Positions 28,812 through 38,190 are shown, numbered from the stretch's first letter. The stretch: 64,000 nucleotides of DNA from Acholeplasma laidlawii_A (GCF_030166555.2 NZ_CP126461.2); one strand, 5' to 3'. Numbers and translations: made by a program. The notes: a model not told the origin generated them from the letters alone.

Positions 28812-29318
28812 ATGGCACAAAATTTTACAGATAACAAAGAAGAAATCGTTTTTGAAGAAGAAGTTGTAGCGATTAATCGTGTAACTAAAGTCGTTAAAGG
28901 TGGACGCCGTTTCCGTTTTGCTGCACTTGTTGTTGTAGGTAACAAACAAGGTAAAGTTGGTTTTGGTACAGGTAAAGCAACCGAAGTACCTGAAGCAATC
29001 AAAAAAGCAGTGGAAAATGCTAAGAGAAATATCATTGATATTCCGTTAAAGAACTCTACAATTCCTCACCAAGTACTAGGCGTATTCGGTGGTGGACGTA
29101 TCGTTATTAAACCTGCTGCACCTGGTACAGGGATCATTGCAGGTGGTGCGGCTCGTATCATCTTTGACTTAGCTGGTATCCATGACGTATTAAGTAAATC
29201 ATTAGGTTCTAAAACTGCAATTAACGTAGTGCGTGCTACTTTCCAAGGTTTAGAATCTCTAACAACACCAGAAGCAGTAGCTAAGCTACGTGGTGTATCT
29301 ATCGAGAACTTGGTGTAA
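28812..29318 (+). CDS. rpsE: 30S ribosomal protein S5
   Basis: 168 residues. INRVTKVVKGGRRFRFAALVVVGNKQGKVGFGTGKA is the N-terminal domain and GGGRIVIKPAAPGTGIIAGGAARIIFDLAGI the C-terminal. S5 is involved in decoding accuracy and mRNA unwinding. RBS AAAGGAG. Confidence 0.98.
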   Translation: MAQNFTDNKEEIVFEEEVVAINRVTKVVKGGRRFRFAALVVVGNKQGKVGFGTGKATEVPEAIKKAVENAKRNIIDIPLKNSTIPHQVLGVFGGGRIVIKPAAPGTGIIAGGAARIIFDLAGIHDVLSKSLGSKTAINVVRATFQGLESLTTPEAVAKLRGVSIENLV

Positions 29319-29322
29319 ACTT

Positions 29323-29496
29323 ATGTTAAAGATTACATTAAAGAAATCATTAATCGGTAGACGTCCAAACCAAGTTAAAACCGCTCACGCACTCGGTTTA
29401 AGAAAAATTGGACAAAGTGTTTCAAAAGTAGAAAACGACGCTATCAACGGTATGATCAACACAATTGGTCACCTAGTTGTAGTGGAAAAAGAATAA
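29323..29496 (+). CDS. rpmD: 50S ribosomal protein L30
   Basis: 57 residues from the ATG at 29323. LKITLKKSLIGRRPNQVKTAHALGLRKIGQSV is diagnostic. An in-frame ATG at 29290 lies inside rpsE and is rejected. Only 4 bases separate it from rpsE, so it is likely coupled. Confidence 0.96.
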   Translation: MLKITLKKSLIGRRPNQVKTAHALGLRKIGQSVSKVENDAINGMINTIGHLVVVEKE

Positions 29497-29507
29497 GGAG
29501 GCAAACC

Positions 29508-29948
29508 ATGATATTAAGCAATTTAAAACCAGTTCCTGGAGCAAGACATTCTAAAAAACGTTTAGGACGCGGACCAGGTAGTGGTACAGGTAAAACCTCT
29601 GGTAAAGGACATAAAGGTCAAAAAGCAAGATCTGGTGGCGGTGTACGTCCAGGATTCGAAGGTGGACAAATTCCATTCTTCCAACGTATTCCAAAACGTG
29701 GATTCAACAACCACACTAGAGTAGAGTACGCGATTGTGAACACCAAAGAGCTTAATGTTTTTGAAGACGGTACTGTCGTAACACCTGAATTACTATTACA
29801 AACTAAATTAGTTTCTAAAGTATTAGCAGGCGTTAAAATATTAGCAGATGGAAAGTTAGAGAAAAAGCTAACTGTTAAAGCAAACAAATTCTCAAACAGT
29901 GCTAAAGAAGCAATTGAAGCAGCTGGTGGAACAATCGAGGTGATCTAA
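29508..29948 (+). CDS. rplO: 50S ribosomal protein L15
   Basis: 146 residues. The N-terminal Gly/Lys/Arg-rich segment GRGPGSGTGKTSGKGHKGQKARSGGGVRPGFEGGQ threads into 23S rRNA. AAGGAGG precedes the ATG. It is directly followed by secY with one base between. Confidence 0.98.
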   Translation: MILSNLKPVPGARHSKKRLGRGPGSGTGKTSGKGHKGQKARSGGGVRPGFEGGQIPFFQRIPKRGFNNHTRVEYAIVNTKELNVFEDGTVVTPELLLQTKLVSKVLAGVKILADGKLEKKLTVKANKFSNSAKEAIEAAGGTIEVI

Positions 29949-29949
29949 A

Positions 29950-31248
29950 ATGTGGCAGCGCATAAAAAATGTATTAGCAAATAATTCAGTTATGGCTCGT
30001 GTGGGTATAACGTTATTACTTATCTTCATATTTAGAGTCGCAAGTTACATCCCGATTCCATTGTTTAACATTGAACTTTTCAGAAGCAATCAAACATGGT
30101 CATCAGGATTCTTAGGTATTTTAAATAGCTATACAGGACAAGCATTGGCACGTTTTAGTGTGTTATCTCTAGGGATTTCACCTTATATCACTGCATCTAT
30201 TGCAGTACAATTATTACAAACAGTTGTTCCTTCTATGAAAGAGTGGCAAGAACAAGGTGATACGGGGAAAGTTAAAACTCAACGTATGACTAAGTACTTA
30301 GCAATCGTATTAGCGTTTGCTCAAAGTTTACTCTTAATTTTAGGTACAGGTGTTAGAGGCTCACAAATTCAAGTGGGCGTAGATAGTGGATTCTTTACTT
30401 ACTTTTATATGGCTTTAGTTGTAACTGCAGGTTCTGCATTTGCAATTTGGCTAGCTGATCTAATTACAGCTAAAGGTGTTGGTAATGGTTCATCTATTCT
30501 AATTGGTGTGGGTGTGTTAACATCTATTCCGATTATGATCACAACTTTAAGTGATAAATACTTAGGTACAGGTGAATGGACTGACATCTTAATCTATGTA
30601 TTAATTCTATTACTTTATGTAGGTATTTTATTAGGTGTTGTTTATATGAACATCGCTAAACGTAAGATTCCTATAAACTATGCAAATAGACAAGGTGGTA
30701 AAACAAGAACAGATTCAAATATCCCATTAAAGATTAACTCTGCTGGGGTATTACCTGTAATCTTTGCATCAACCATCCTATCAGTTCCACTTTCCATTGT
30801 AGGTTTCTTAGAAGGTAGTTTAGGTGCAGGGACTCAAAGTTGGATCAATGCAATCTTCAATTACCAAGAACCACTTGGATTCATTATTTATCTTATCTTA
30901 ATCATTGCATTCTCATTCTTCTATACATTTATGGTAACAAATCCACATAAGATTGCTGATAACTTATCAAAATCTAATGCATATGTGCCAGGTGTAAGAC
31001 CAGGAGATGATACTAAAAACTATATTGCTAGAATTCTATTTAAAGTCACAGTTATTGGTACAGTATACTTAGTTGTATTAGCTGCACTTCCAATTATTAC
31101 TGCGTGGGTATTCGGCTTTGTAGGTGCAGAAGCTGCAAGCATCACCTTAGGTGGAACCGGGCTATTAATCGTAGTTGGGGTTGCTGCAGACACTACACAA
31201 CAACTTGAAGCACAAGCTAATCAAGAGACGTATCAAGGATTGTTCTAA
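29950..31248 (+). CDS. secY: Preprotein translocase subunit SecY
   Basis: 432 residues with about ten transmembrane helices. ITLLLIFIFRVASYIPIP opens TM1. The plug region (GQALARFSVLSLGISPYITASIAVQLL) and the cytoplasmic loops with PINYANRQGG and YVPGVRPGDDT are typical. SecY forms the protein-conducting channel with SecE/SecG, needed here for several lipoproteins in the window. Its last base is shared with the adk start. Confidence 0.98.
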   Translation: MWQRIKNVLANNSVMARVGITLLLIFIFRVASYIPIPLFNIELFRSNQTWSSGFLGILNSYTGQALARFSVLSLGISPYITASIAVQLLQTVVPSMKEWQEQGDTGKVKTQRMTKYLAIVLAFAQSLLLILGTGVRGSQIQVGVDSGFFTYFYMALVVTAGSAFAIWLADLITAKGVGNGSSILIGVGVLTSIPIMITTLSDKYLGTGEWTDILIYVLILLLYVGILLGVVYMNIAKRKIPINYANRQGGKTRTDSNIPLKINSAGVLPVIFASTILSVPLSIVGFLEGSLGAGTQSWINAIFNYQEPLGFIIYLILIIAFSFFYTFMVTNPHKIADNLSKSNAYVPGVRPGDDTKNYIARILFKVTVIGTVYLVVLAALPIITAWVFGFVGAEAASITLGGTGLLIVVGVAADTTQQLEAQANQETYQGLF

Positions 31249-31901
31249 TGAAAACAAGGATGATATTTGTAGGCCCTCCTGGGGCAGGCAAGGGATCACA
31301 GGCAAAAATAATTTCACAGACATTAAATATCCCACATATATCAACCGGTGATATGTTCAGAACACATATAAAGGGTAGTACGCCACTTGGTTTGGAAGCT
31401 AAAAAGTATACAGACCAAGGGCTGCTTGTACCTGATGATGTAACCAATCAAATGGTTAAAGATCGCCTAAGTCAGAAAGATGTTGAAAAGGGATTCATCT
31501 TCGATGGATATCCAAGAACACCTGATCAAGCAATTTTCTTAGACAATCTATTAATGGTAACAAATCAAAAACTTGATGTAGTATTAAATATTTCATCAAG
31601 TGATGAAGTTATTGTTAAACGAATCACAGGTAGAAGAACATGCCCAGTATGTGGTGCTATATATCATGTTGATAACTATCCACCAAAAGTGGCAGGTATT
31701 TGTGATAATGATGGTGCAACCTTGGTTCAAAGAAAAGATGATCAAAAAGAAACAATTATTCGTAGACTTAGTGTTTACAAAGAAGAAACATTCCCGCTAA
31801 TTAAGTATTATGCAAATAAGAACTTACTTATGGATGTTGATGGTAATCAACCTTTAGAGATGATTACAAAACATGTATTAGAAATTCTGGAGCAAAAATG
31901 A
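31248..31901 (+). CDS. adk: Adenylate kinase
   Basis: 217 residues. Walker A GPPGAGKGSQ, then HISTGDMFR, and the LID domain with CPVC...CDND, which fits the Cys3Asp type of zinc site. DGYPRTPDQA is the NMP-binding motif. Adk equilibrates ATP, ADP and AMP. The zinc ligands are retained here, in contrast to several other proteins in the window. It overlaps map by 4 bases. Confidence 0.98.
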   Translation: MKTRMIFVGPPGAGKGSQAKIISQTLNIPHISTGDMFRTHIKGSTPLGLEAKKYTDQGLLVPDDVTNQMVKDRLSQKDVEKGFIFDGYPRTPDQAIFLDNLLMVTNQKLDVVLNISSSDEVIVKRITGRRTCPVCGAIYHVDNYPPKVAGICDNDGATLVQRKDDQKETIIRRLSVYKEETFPLIKYYANKNLLMDVDGNQPLEMITKHVLEILEQK

Positions 31902-32653
31902 TTACAATAAAAAGTTCTAGAGAAATTGAACTCATGAAAACAGCTGGTGACATCTTGGCACGTACTAGGGAATATCTAATTCCTTTCATTAAGCCAGGTG
32001 TTACCACACATGAGCTTGATATGCTCGCACATAATTTCATACTCGAAAATGATGCAACACCGTCATTTAAAGGATACCAAGGATTTGATGGATCGATTTG
32101 TGCATCTGTCAATGAAGTTGTGATTCACGGTATACCTTCAAAAAAGAAGGTTCTCAAAGATGGCGATATTCTATCACTCGATTTAGGTGTGAATTATAAG
32201 GGTTATCACGCTGACTCTGCATGGACATTTCCTGTTGGGGTTATCTCAAATGAAGTTAAAAAGTTGTTAGAAGTAACAGAAGAAGCACTATGGAATGGCT
32301 TAGCGGTTATTAAACCAGGTGCAAGCGTCAATGAGATTTCTAAAGCAGTTGAACAAACCATTAGACCACATGGCTATGGCATTGTTGAAGAATTTACCGG
32401 TCATGGCATCGGTCAAAGTCTCCATGAAGATCCAGCGATTCCTAACTTTGGTTATGAACCAAATAATGTGATATTAAAAGCTGGAATGACCTTTTGTGTA
32501 GAACCAATGGTCAATATAGGTACTAAAAGAGTTCGTATATTAAAAGACGGTTGGACAACAGTTACACAAGACAAATCATATAGTGCACATTTCGAGCATA
32601 CGGTACTTGTAACCGAAACAGGCTATGAAGTATTGACTAAAACAAAGGAGTAA
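31898..32653 (+). CDS. map: Methionine aminopeptidase, type I
   Basis: 251 residues. Metal ligands are in LSLDLGVNYKGYHADSAWTF (two Asp), FTGHGIGQSLHEDP (His), VEPMV (Glu) and FEHTV (Glu). The enzyme removes the initiator Met after deformylation. The conserved cluster order secY-adk-map-infA is kept. Confidence 0.97.
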   Translation: MITIKSSREIELMKTAGDILARTREYLIPFIKPGVTTHELDMLAHNFILENDATPSFKGYQGFDGSICASVNEVVIHGIPSKKKVLKDGDILSLDLGVNYKGYHADSAWTFPVGVISNEVKKLLEVTEEALWNGLAVIKPGASVNEISKAVEQTIRPHGYGIVEEFTGHGIGQSLHEDPAIPNFGYEPNNVILKAGMTFCVEPMVNIGTKRVRILKDGWTTVTQDKSYSAHFEHTVLVTETGYEVLTKTKE

Positions 32654-32655
32654 TT

Positions 32656-32874
32656 ATGGCAAGAGAAGATTTAATAGAAGTTGAAGCAAAGGTTAAAGAA
32701 ATTTTACCGAACACAAAGTTTATAGTTGAGCTAGACAACGGTCACACCGTTATAGCACACGTATCTGGTAAAATCCGTATCCACAACATACGCATTTTAC
32801 CTGGTGATAAAGTAACAGTTGAATTATCACCATATGATTTATCACGCGGACGTATTACATACCGCAAAAAATAA
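32656..32874 (+). CDS. infA: Translation initiation factor IF-1
   Basis: 72 residues, single OB fold. MAREDLIEVEAKVKEILPNTKFIVELDNGHTVIAHVSGKIRIHNIRILPGDKVTVELSPYDLSRGRITYR is almost canonical. RBS AAAGGAG overlaps the end of map. Confidence 0.98.
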   Translation: MAREDLIEVEAKVKEILPNTKFIVELDNGHTVIAHVSGKIRIHNIRILPGDKVTVELSPYDLSRGRITYRKK

Positions 32875-32886
32875 GGAGCAATTAAA

Positions 32887-33003
32887 ATGAAAGTTAAAGC
32901 ATCAGTTAAAAAGCGCAGCGCAGATGACATCATTGTGCGCCGCAAAGGTCGCGTATACGTGATCAACAAAAAAAATAGAAGACACAATCAAAGACAAGGT
33001 TAA
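32887..33003 (+). CDS. rpmJ: 50S ribosomal protein L36 (zinc-free form)
   Basis: 38 residues, too short for an ordinary gene list. MKVKASVKKRSADDIIVRRKGRVYVINKKNRRHNQRQG-like composition with no cysteine: the usual CxxC...C...H zinc ribbon is replaced (RSADD and INKKN). AAGGAG lies upstream at 32873-32878. Correct position between infA and rpsM. This is the C-minus form, here in the main operon. Confidence 0.95.
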   Translation: MKVKASVKKRSADDIIVRRKGRVYVINKKNRRHNQRQG

Positions 33004-33015
33004 GGAGATTAAACT

Positions 33016-33390
33016 ATGGCAAGAATTGCAGGAGTAGACATCCCTACTCAAAAACGAGTGGTTATCTCGTTACAATACATCTATGGCATTGGTCAAACTA
33101 CAGCACAAGAAGTGCTAAAGAATGCTAATGTATCAGAAGATATTCGTGTTAAAGACCTAAATGACGATCAATTATCAGCAATCCGTGGCGAAGTAGCGAA
33201 AATCGTTACAGAAGGTGACTTACGTAGAGAGTCAACATTAAACATCAAACGTTTAATGGAAATTGGTTCATATCGCGGTATTAGACACCGTAAAGGCTTA
33301 CCTGTAAACGGTCAAAACACAAGAAACAATGCACGTACTCGTAAAGGGAAACCTAAAGCGGTTACTGGAAAGAAACAGGCAGGTAAATAA
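33016..33390 (+). CDS. rpsM: 30S ribosomal protein S13
   Basis: 124 residues. MARIAGVDIPTQKRVVISLQYIYGIG start and RGIRHRKGLPVNGQNTRNNARTRKGK tail. S13 forms intersubunit bridges in the 30S head. RBS AAGGAG. Confidence 0.98.
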   Translation: MARIAGVDIPTQKRVVISLQYIYGIGQTTAQEVLKNANVSEDIRVKDLNDDQLSAIRGEVAKIVTEGDLRRESTLNIKRLMEIGSYRGIRHRKGLPVNGQNTRNNARTRKGKPKAVTGKKQAGK

Positions 33391-33392
33391 TA

Positions 33393-33785
33393 ATGGCAGC
33401 TCAAAAAAGAAAAACAACTAAAAGAAGAGTAAGAAAAAACATACCTTCAGGTATTGCTCACATTCATACAACTTTCAATAATACAATCGTAACTATCACA
33501 GACCCAGCAGGTAACGCTATCTCTTGGTCAAGTGCTGGTGCTTTAGGTATTAAAGGATCAAGAAAATCTACACCATTTGCAGCTCAACTTACAAGTGAAG
33601 CAGCAGCTAAAGGTGCAATGGACAACGGTATGGCTCGTGTAGAAGTATATGTTAAAGGTCCAGGACCTGGTAGAGAGGCTGCAATTAGAAGTTTACAAGC
33701 AGCAGGATTAGAAATTACAGCGATTAAAGATGTGACGCCAGTTCCTCATAATGGATGTCGTCCACCAAAACGTCCACGTAACTAA
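33393..33785 (+). CDS. rpsK: 30S ribosomal protein S11
   Basis: 130 residues. IPSGIAHIHTTFNNTIVTITDPAGNAISWSSAG and the C-terminal PVPHNGCRPPKRPR are diagnostic. S11 forms part of the platform near the mRNA exit. It is 2 bases from rpsM. Confidence 0.98.
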   Translation: MAAQKRKTTKRRVRKNIPSGIAHIHTTFNNTIVTITDPAGNAISWSSAGALGIKGSRKSTPFAAQLTSEAAAKGAMDNGMARVEVYVKGPGPGREAAIRSLQAAGLEITAIKDVTPVPHNGCRPPKRPRN

Positions 33786-33808
33786 TTTAAACCATAGGAG
33801 GTAAACTT

Positions 33809-34801
33809 GTGAAAGATTTAAAATTTGAAAAACCAACATCTGTCGAAGAAATATCTCAAGAAGGTAACTTGGGACGCTTCTTAATCAAACCACTTGAACG
33901 CGGTTATGGGTTAACCTTAGGTAATGCATTAAGACGTGTCTTATTATCATCATTACCAGGTGCTGCAATCGTCAATGTTAAAATTGAAGGTGTGGAGCAC
34001 GAGTTTTCTACCATTGAAGGCGTTTATGAAGATGTGATGGGAATCGTTCTTAACCTTAAAAAGGTCGTATTCTCAGTTGATTCACAAGATCCACAGTATG
34101 AACAACAATTAGAATTATATGCAGAAGGACCAGCTGTGATTACTGCAGGTGATTTTAATTTGGCAGACGACATCGAAGTTGTCAATAAAGACCAACATAT
34201 TGCAACACTAGCAGAAGGTGCTAAGTTCAATATGACAGTTACAGTTAGACGTGGTATTGGTTATGTACCAGCTGACCAAAATAAACAATATTCTAAATAC
34301 GAATTAAACGTTATTCCAATTGACTCACTTTATACACCAGTTGAACGCGTTATCTACAGTGTAGAAAAAACACGTGGTGATTTAGATGAATTAACAATTG
34401 AAATTGAAACAAACGGTGCTATCTTAGCAAAAGAAGCTTTAGCACTTGCATCTAAGATGTTAGTGGATCACTTCCAAGTACTTGTAGATATTTCTGAAAG
34501 AGCTAGTGAATTTGATTTCATTCGCGATATTGAAGAAGAACCAGCAAGCAAAAAATCAGATACTAAGATTGAACAACTTGATTTATCAGTTCGTTTATTC
34601 AACTCACTAAAACGTAGTGGTATCACTACAGTTGGGGAATTACTAAAATTATCTGAAGAAGAAGTTATGAGACTACGTTCATTAGGTAGAAAATCATTCA
34701 AAGAATTAAAAGAAAAATTAGCAGAACATGGACTTGAATTCGAGCACTCTACTTCAAAAGAAGCAAGATTCGGATTTGATTCAGACGAAGATAAGGAGTA
34801 A
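33809..34801 (+). CDS. rpoA: DNA-directed RNA polymerase subunit alpha
   Basis: 330 residues from a GTG start with AGGAGG 7 bases upstream. The N-terminal dimerisation domain includes LERGYGLTLGNALRRVLLSSLPGAAIV. The C-terminal domain (helix-hairpin-helix; LDLSVRLFNSLKRSGITTVGELL...RSLGRKSFKELKEKL) binds UP elements and activators. A linker rich in Glu/Ser joins them. Translation of GTG may tune subunit levels. Confidence 0.98.
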   Translation: MKDLKFEKPTSVEEISQEGNLGRFLIKPLERGYGLTLGNALRRVLLSSLPGAAIVNVKIEGVEHEFSTIEGVYEDVMGIVLNLKKVVFSVDSQDPQYEQQLELYAEGPAVITAGDFNLADDIEVVNKDQHIATLAEGAKFNMTVTVRRGIGYVPADQNKQYSKYELNVIPIDSLYTPVERVIYSVEKTRGDLDELTIEIETNGAILAKEALALASKMLVDHFQVLVDISERASEFDFIRDIEEEPASKKSDTKIEQLDLSVRLFNSLKRSGITTVGELLKLSEEEVMRLRSLGRKSFKELKEKLAEHGLEFEHSTSKEARFGFDSDEDKE

Positions 34802-34806
34802 TAATT

Positions 34807-35166
34807 ATGGCAATACCATCAAGACTACGCCGTACGACTGATCAAAGAGAAGCTTTACTACGCGATTTAGTAACAGACTTAATCATCTATGATCGTATTA
34901 CGACAACAGAAGCAAAAGCAAAATCCGTACAACGCGTTGCTGATAAAATGGTCACATTAGCTAAAAAAGGTACTTTAGCAGCTCGTAGACAAGCAGCTGA
35001 AACAGTACGTTTAGAAGATGCTGGTGAAGGCAAAGATGCACTTCAAAAGCTATTTAGCGTAATTGCACCACGTTACAACGATCGTACAGGTGGATATACA
35101 AGAATTATTAAAACTGTGCCTCGCCGTGGCGATGCAGCACCGATGGCAATCATCGAATTTATTTAA
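34807..35166 (+). CDS. rplQ: 50S ribosomal protein L17
   Basis: 119 residues. LRRTTDQREALLRDLVTDLIIYDRITTTEAKAK and PRYNDRTGGYTRIIKTVPRRGDAAPMAIIEF are conserved. Last gene of the alpha operon and followed by a terminator. In Firmicutes ecfA1 usually follows directly; here 7 kb intervenes. Confidence 0.98.
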   Translation: MAIPSRLRRTTDQREALLRDLVTDLIIYDRITTTEAKAKSVQRVADKMVTLAKKGTLAARRQAAETVRLEDAGEGKDALQKLFSVIAPRYNDRTGGYTRIIKTVPRRGDAAPMAIIEFI

Positions 35167-35176
35167 TATTAAATTC

Positions 35177-35208
35177 TAAAAACCTTCTATCATTAGAAGG
35201 TTTTTTAT
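35177..35208 (+). terminator. Terminator of the S10-spc-alpha cluster
   Basis: AACCTTCT, a short loop and AGAAGGTT followed by TTTTT just after rplQ. It is the only strong hairpin in the cluster. Confidence 0.9.
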
Positions 35209-35283
35209 TTCGTTTATGGTTATTTAATTTTATGTATAATGTATACTCGCAATAATAATACCTAATATTTTGATAATCAAAAT

Positions 35284-35312
35284 GCATGAAGATGCATGTT
35301 TCATGCTATAAT
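35284..35312 (+). promoter_or_regulatory. Operator-like palindrome abutting a TATAAT
   Basis: GCATGAA (35284-35290) and TTCATGC (35300-35306) are perfect inverted arms spaced by nine bases, with a self-complementary ATGCAT in between. TATAAT follows immediately at 35307-35312. A repressor bound here would cover the -35 to -10 interval of the next gene. No regulator is adjacent. Confidence 0.5.
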
Positions 35313-35383
35313 AATAGTAATCAATACATGCATAAGTATTTTTTAAATACGTATTAAATGTATGAGACGGAGGTAAAAGGGAA

Positions 35384-35860
35384 ATGAGCAAAGACATGAT
35401 AGTATATAAAGCTGACAATGGGGAAACAGTTTTATTTTCAAAAGGTAATGCTTGGCATGTTCATACAGATGGTTTAACAGATCATTATAAAGCAGTCGAT
35501 GGAGATAAGGTTAAGCTAACCGGTAAAGTTGTATTTATATCAAAGAGTGTCAAGAAAGTTACCATCACTCAAAACCAATATGAAATAGTAAAACGTTCAG
35601 CGAATGAACGCCAATATATCACATTTGATTTTGTTAATTTAAATGAAGTACGCCTTGGTACACGTGTATTTTTAACTGAAGCGGGTCAATCAGACCGTGA
35701 AAAACGTGATCACAAACGTTCTCTTCGCGAACAGAAAAGCCAAGCGCTTGCAGAAAAAAAAGCTGCAGCAATTCAAAAAAAGGCTGATAAGCGCATGAGA
35801 AAAGAAGAAAAACGCATATCAAAAAAAGATAAAAATAAAATGGACATGTTTGATGAATAA
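35384..35860 (+). CDS. Hypothetical protein with highly charged coiled-coil tail
   Basis: 158 residues, not recognised. The first ~105 residues look like a small beta-rich globular domain (MIVYKADNGETVLFSKGNAWHV, KLTGKVVFISKSVKKVTI). The last ~50 are Lys/Glu/Arg/Ala-rich and probably helical or nucleic-acid-binding (KRDHKRSLREQKSQALAEKKAAA...). GACGGAGG supplies the RBS. It has its own promoter with a palindrome and its own terminator, so it is expressed as a single-gene unit, perhaps regulated. Confidence 0.75.
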   Translation: MSKDMIVYKADNGETVLFSKGNAWHVHTDGLTDHYKAVDGDKVKLTGKVVFISKSVKKVTITQNQYEIVKRSANERQYITFDFVNLNEVRLGTRVFLTEAGQSDREKRDHKRSLREQKSQALAEKKAAAIQKKADKRMRKEEKRISKKDKNKMDMFDE

Positions 35861-35865
35861 TTTAG

Positions 35866-35897
35866 ATAGGTGCTTAAATGTAAGCACCTATTTTTAT
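35866..35897 (+). terminator. Terminator after the charged unknown protein
   Basis: ATAGGTGCTTA, loop, TAAGCACCTAT and a T run. Confidence 0.9.
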
Positions 35898-35946
35898 TAT
35901 TAGGTTCTATGGTACAATAAATTAAGTAAACCAATGAGGAGGCAAA

Positions 35947-38190
35947 ATGAGAAAAATAGCAAGTTTACTTATGATAGTAAGTAGTATCTTTCTTTTAAGT
36001 TCATGTGATATAATCACGGACTTACTAAATGAAAAGATTTATGAAGTGACTTTTCATATTGTTGATGAAGAAAGTTATAGTGTGATGGTAACTGATTTTA
36101 CTAATGAAGATTTTAATATGAGTCAACTACCCAATAAAACAGGGTATGATTTTAAAGGATGGTATTTAAATGAAAATTTTACAAATGCCTATATCCCTAA
36201 ATATGAGTATGAGTCTGCATTAAACCTTTATGCGAAGTTTGAAGTAAAGACTTTTAATGTAAGTATTTATGATACAGTTATGAATGAAATAAATATTTTT
36301 AACATTAATTATGGTAGTACATTAAGTGATATCGTATATAGTCATGAAGGTGTTATCTTAACTGGATATAAATATATTGAAAATGATGCTACATTTGATA
36401 TAAGTACAGAAGTTACAACCGATTTAGACCTTTATACAGTCTTTGAATCAAGGGAAGGTTATGTACTAGTAACATTTGAAACAAACACGGATTTACCTAC
36501 TATAAATAGAGTTTCAACGGCGAATATAGAATTAGAGATGCCAAATAATCCAGTAAAAGAAGGTCAAATATTTGTTGGCTGGTTTACGGATAACACCTAT
36601 TTAACATTCTATGACTTTAATGAATTAGTAACAACAGATCTTACACTTCATGGTAAGTTTGTAACACCGACTACAATGGATTATGAAGTCGATGATACAG
36701 TGGTGAGTTTTGAAGGATTAAATGATGCCCTACAGTATCAATATTATATTAAAAACGGTGACATATTAGATGAACCATTTACTGAAACATTAACAAATTA
36801 CATTGACTTAAAACCATTTGAAAGTCTATTTTTAAATGAGACAGAAATGATTGTTAAAGTAGTATTTCCATCTGGGGAACAATATGTATTGTTTAATGTA
36901 TTTTTAAAGTTTGATGACCTTACAATATATAAAGAAAACTTTGAATCCAGTGCATTTTTAGCAAGAACAAATTATTCCAATAATACAACACCAAGAATTG
37001 ATGGACCATTAGATTATCAGTACAGTATCTTAAATGGTACAGCATCGACTACAAAACCGATTGAAGGTTTAAAGTCTGTACAACTTAGAAATGGCACCAA
37101 TACGCCATACTTGCAAACTAACTTTTTATTAGAGGGTGTTACGAAGATAAGTTTTCTAGCAAAATCTTCAAATCATAATTTATCTTTAAAGGTTTTAAAT
37201 AGTTTAGGTGAAGTCCTAGCAACATATCCATTTGAACTCACAACAACACCAATAGTTTATCAAGCAGCAATCAATCAAATTGGTCCAATCAAACTTAAAT
37301 TTGAACTTGTAGCAACATCTGATATTACAACTGGTGAACAAATATTTATCGATGATATCAAAGTATTTGGTAGTACTTCATCTAAAGTATTAGTTGAAAT
37401 TATTAAAGAAGAAGAACCAGATACAGACCTAGAAGCCATTAGACAAGCCTTTGAAACACATAGAAGTAAATTAACGCCTCCAGGATTTAATGCACTATCT
37501 AATGAAGGATTACTCGGGTATTACGCTTCATTAAATGGTTTAACAGGTAATGCATTTAAAACAGAACTTACAAATATATTAGTTAATACACATAGAAGAC
37601 TCATTAGTTATGATGAAGCAAGGTTCGTTCTTGAAATGTCAGATATCGTAACTAATGGAGATAAAACTTATTTAGATGGTATTTACTCTGGCCATGAAAT
37701 TGTTCGTTATTGGGACGGTGGTGCTACATGGGCTAGAGAACATGTTTGGCCAAACTCTAGACTAGCAATGGATAGAGTTACGGGTTCTAATAAAAACCAA
37801 GCGAGTGATGTTCATAACTTAAGAGCAATAGACCCTAGAGTAAATAGTTCTAGATCAAATAGATATTTTATGGAAGCAACAAGTTATGGACTTGTAGGAA
37901 CTACTGCCTATTATCCAGGGGATAATTATAAAGGTGATGTTGCTCGTATATTATTTTATATGGTAGCAAGATATCCTGATATATTAACATTGCGTGATGA
38001 TAATATTGTTGATAGTGCCTATACAAGTGAAGGTGCAGTCATGGGTGTCTTATCACTACTTATTAAGTGGCATGAAGAAGATCCAGTATCACCGTTTGAA
38101 ATTAACAGAAATAACGTAATTTACAGTTTCCAAGGTAATAGAAATCCATTTATAGATTTTCCGGAGTATGTAGATGTCTACTTTAACTAG
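35947..38190 (+). CDS. Extracellular endonuclease I-family lipoprotein with InlB-like repeats
   Basis: 747 residues. Lipoprotein signal with LLSSC, Cys20. Residues ~40-240 contain repeats of the Listeria-Bacteroides/InlB B type (TGYDFKGWYLNENF...LNLYAKF and EGQIFVGWFTDNTY...LTLHGKF). A middle beta-rich region (~250-490) resembles a carbohydrate-binding-like sandwich. The C-terminal domain is endonuclease I (EndA/NucM type): REHVWPNS at 597-604, DVHNLRA at 621-627, KGDVARILFYM, and NRNNVIYSFQGNRNPFIDFPEY. The nuclease should digest extracellular DNA or RNA at the cell surface, feeding nucleotide salvage. It overlaps tag by 17 bases. Confidence 0.88.
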   Translation: MRKIASLLMIVSSIFLLSSCDIITDLLNEKIYEVTFHIVDEESYSVMVTDFTNEDFNMSQLPNKTGYDFKGWYLNENFTNAYIPKYEYESALNLYAKFEVKTFNVSIYDTVMNEINIFNINYGSTLSDIVYSHEGVILTGYKYIENDATFDISTEVTTDLDLYTVFESREGYVLVTFETNTDLPTINRVSTANIELEMPNNPVKEGQIFVGWFTDNTYLTFYDFNELVTTDLTLHGKFVTPTTMDYEVDDTVVSFEGLNDALQYQYYIKNGDILDEPFTETLTNYIDLKPFESLFLNETEMIVKVVFPSGEQYVLFNVFLKFDDLTIYKENFESSAFLARTNYSNNTTPRIDGPLDYQYSILNGTASTTKPIEGLKSVQLRNGTNTPYLQTNFLLEGVTKISFLAKSSNHNLSLKVLNSLGEVLATYPFELTTTPIVYQAAINQIGPIKLKFELVATSDITTGEQIFIDDIKVFGSTSSKVLVEIIKEEEPDTDLEAIRQAFETHRSKLTPPGFNALSNEGLLGYYASLNGLTGNAFKTELTNILVNTHRRLISYDEARFVLEMSDIVTNGDKTYLDGIYSGHEIVRYWDGGATWAREHVWPNSRLAMDRVTGSNKNQASDVHNLRAIDPRVNSSRSNRYFMEATSYGLVGTTAYYPGDNYKGDVARILFYMVARYPDILTLRDDNIVDSAYTSEGAVMGVLSLLIKWHEEDPVSPFEINRNNVIYSFQGNRNPFIDFPEYVDVYFN

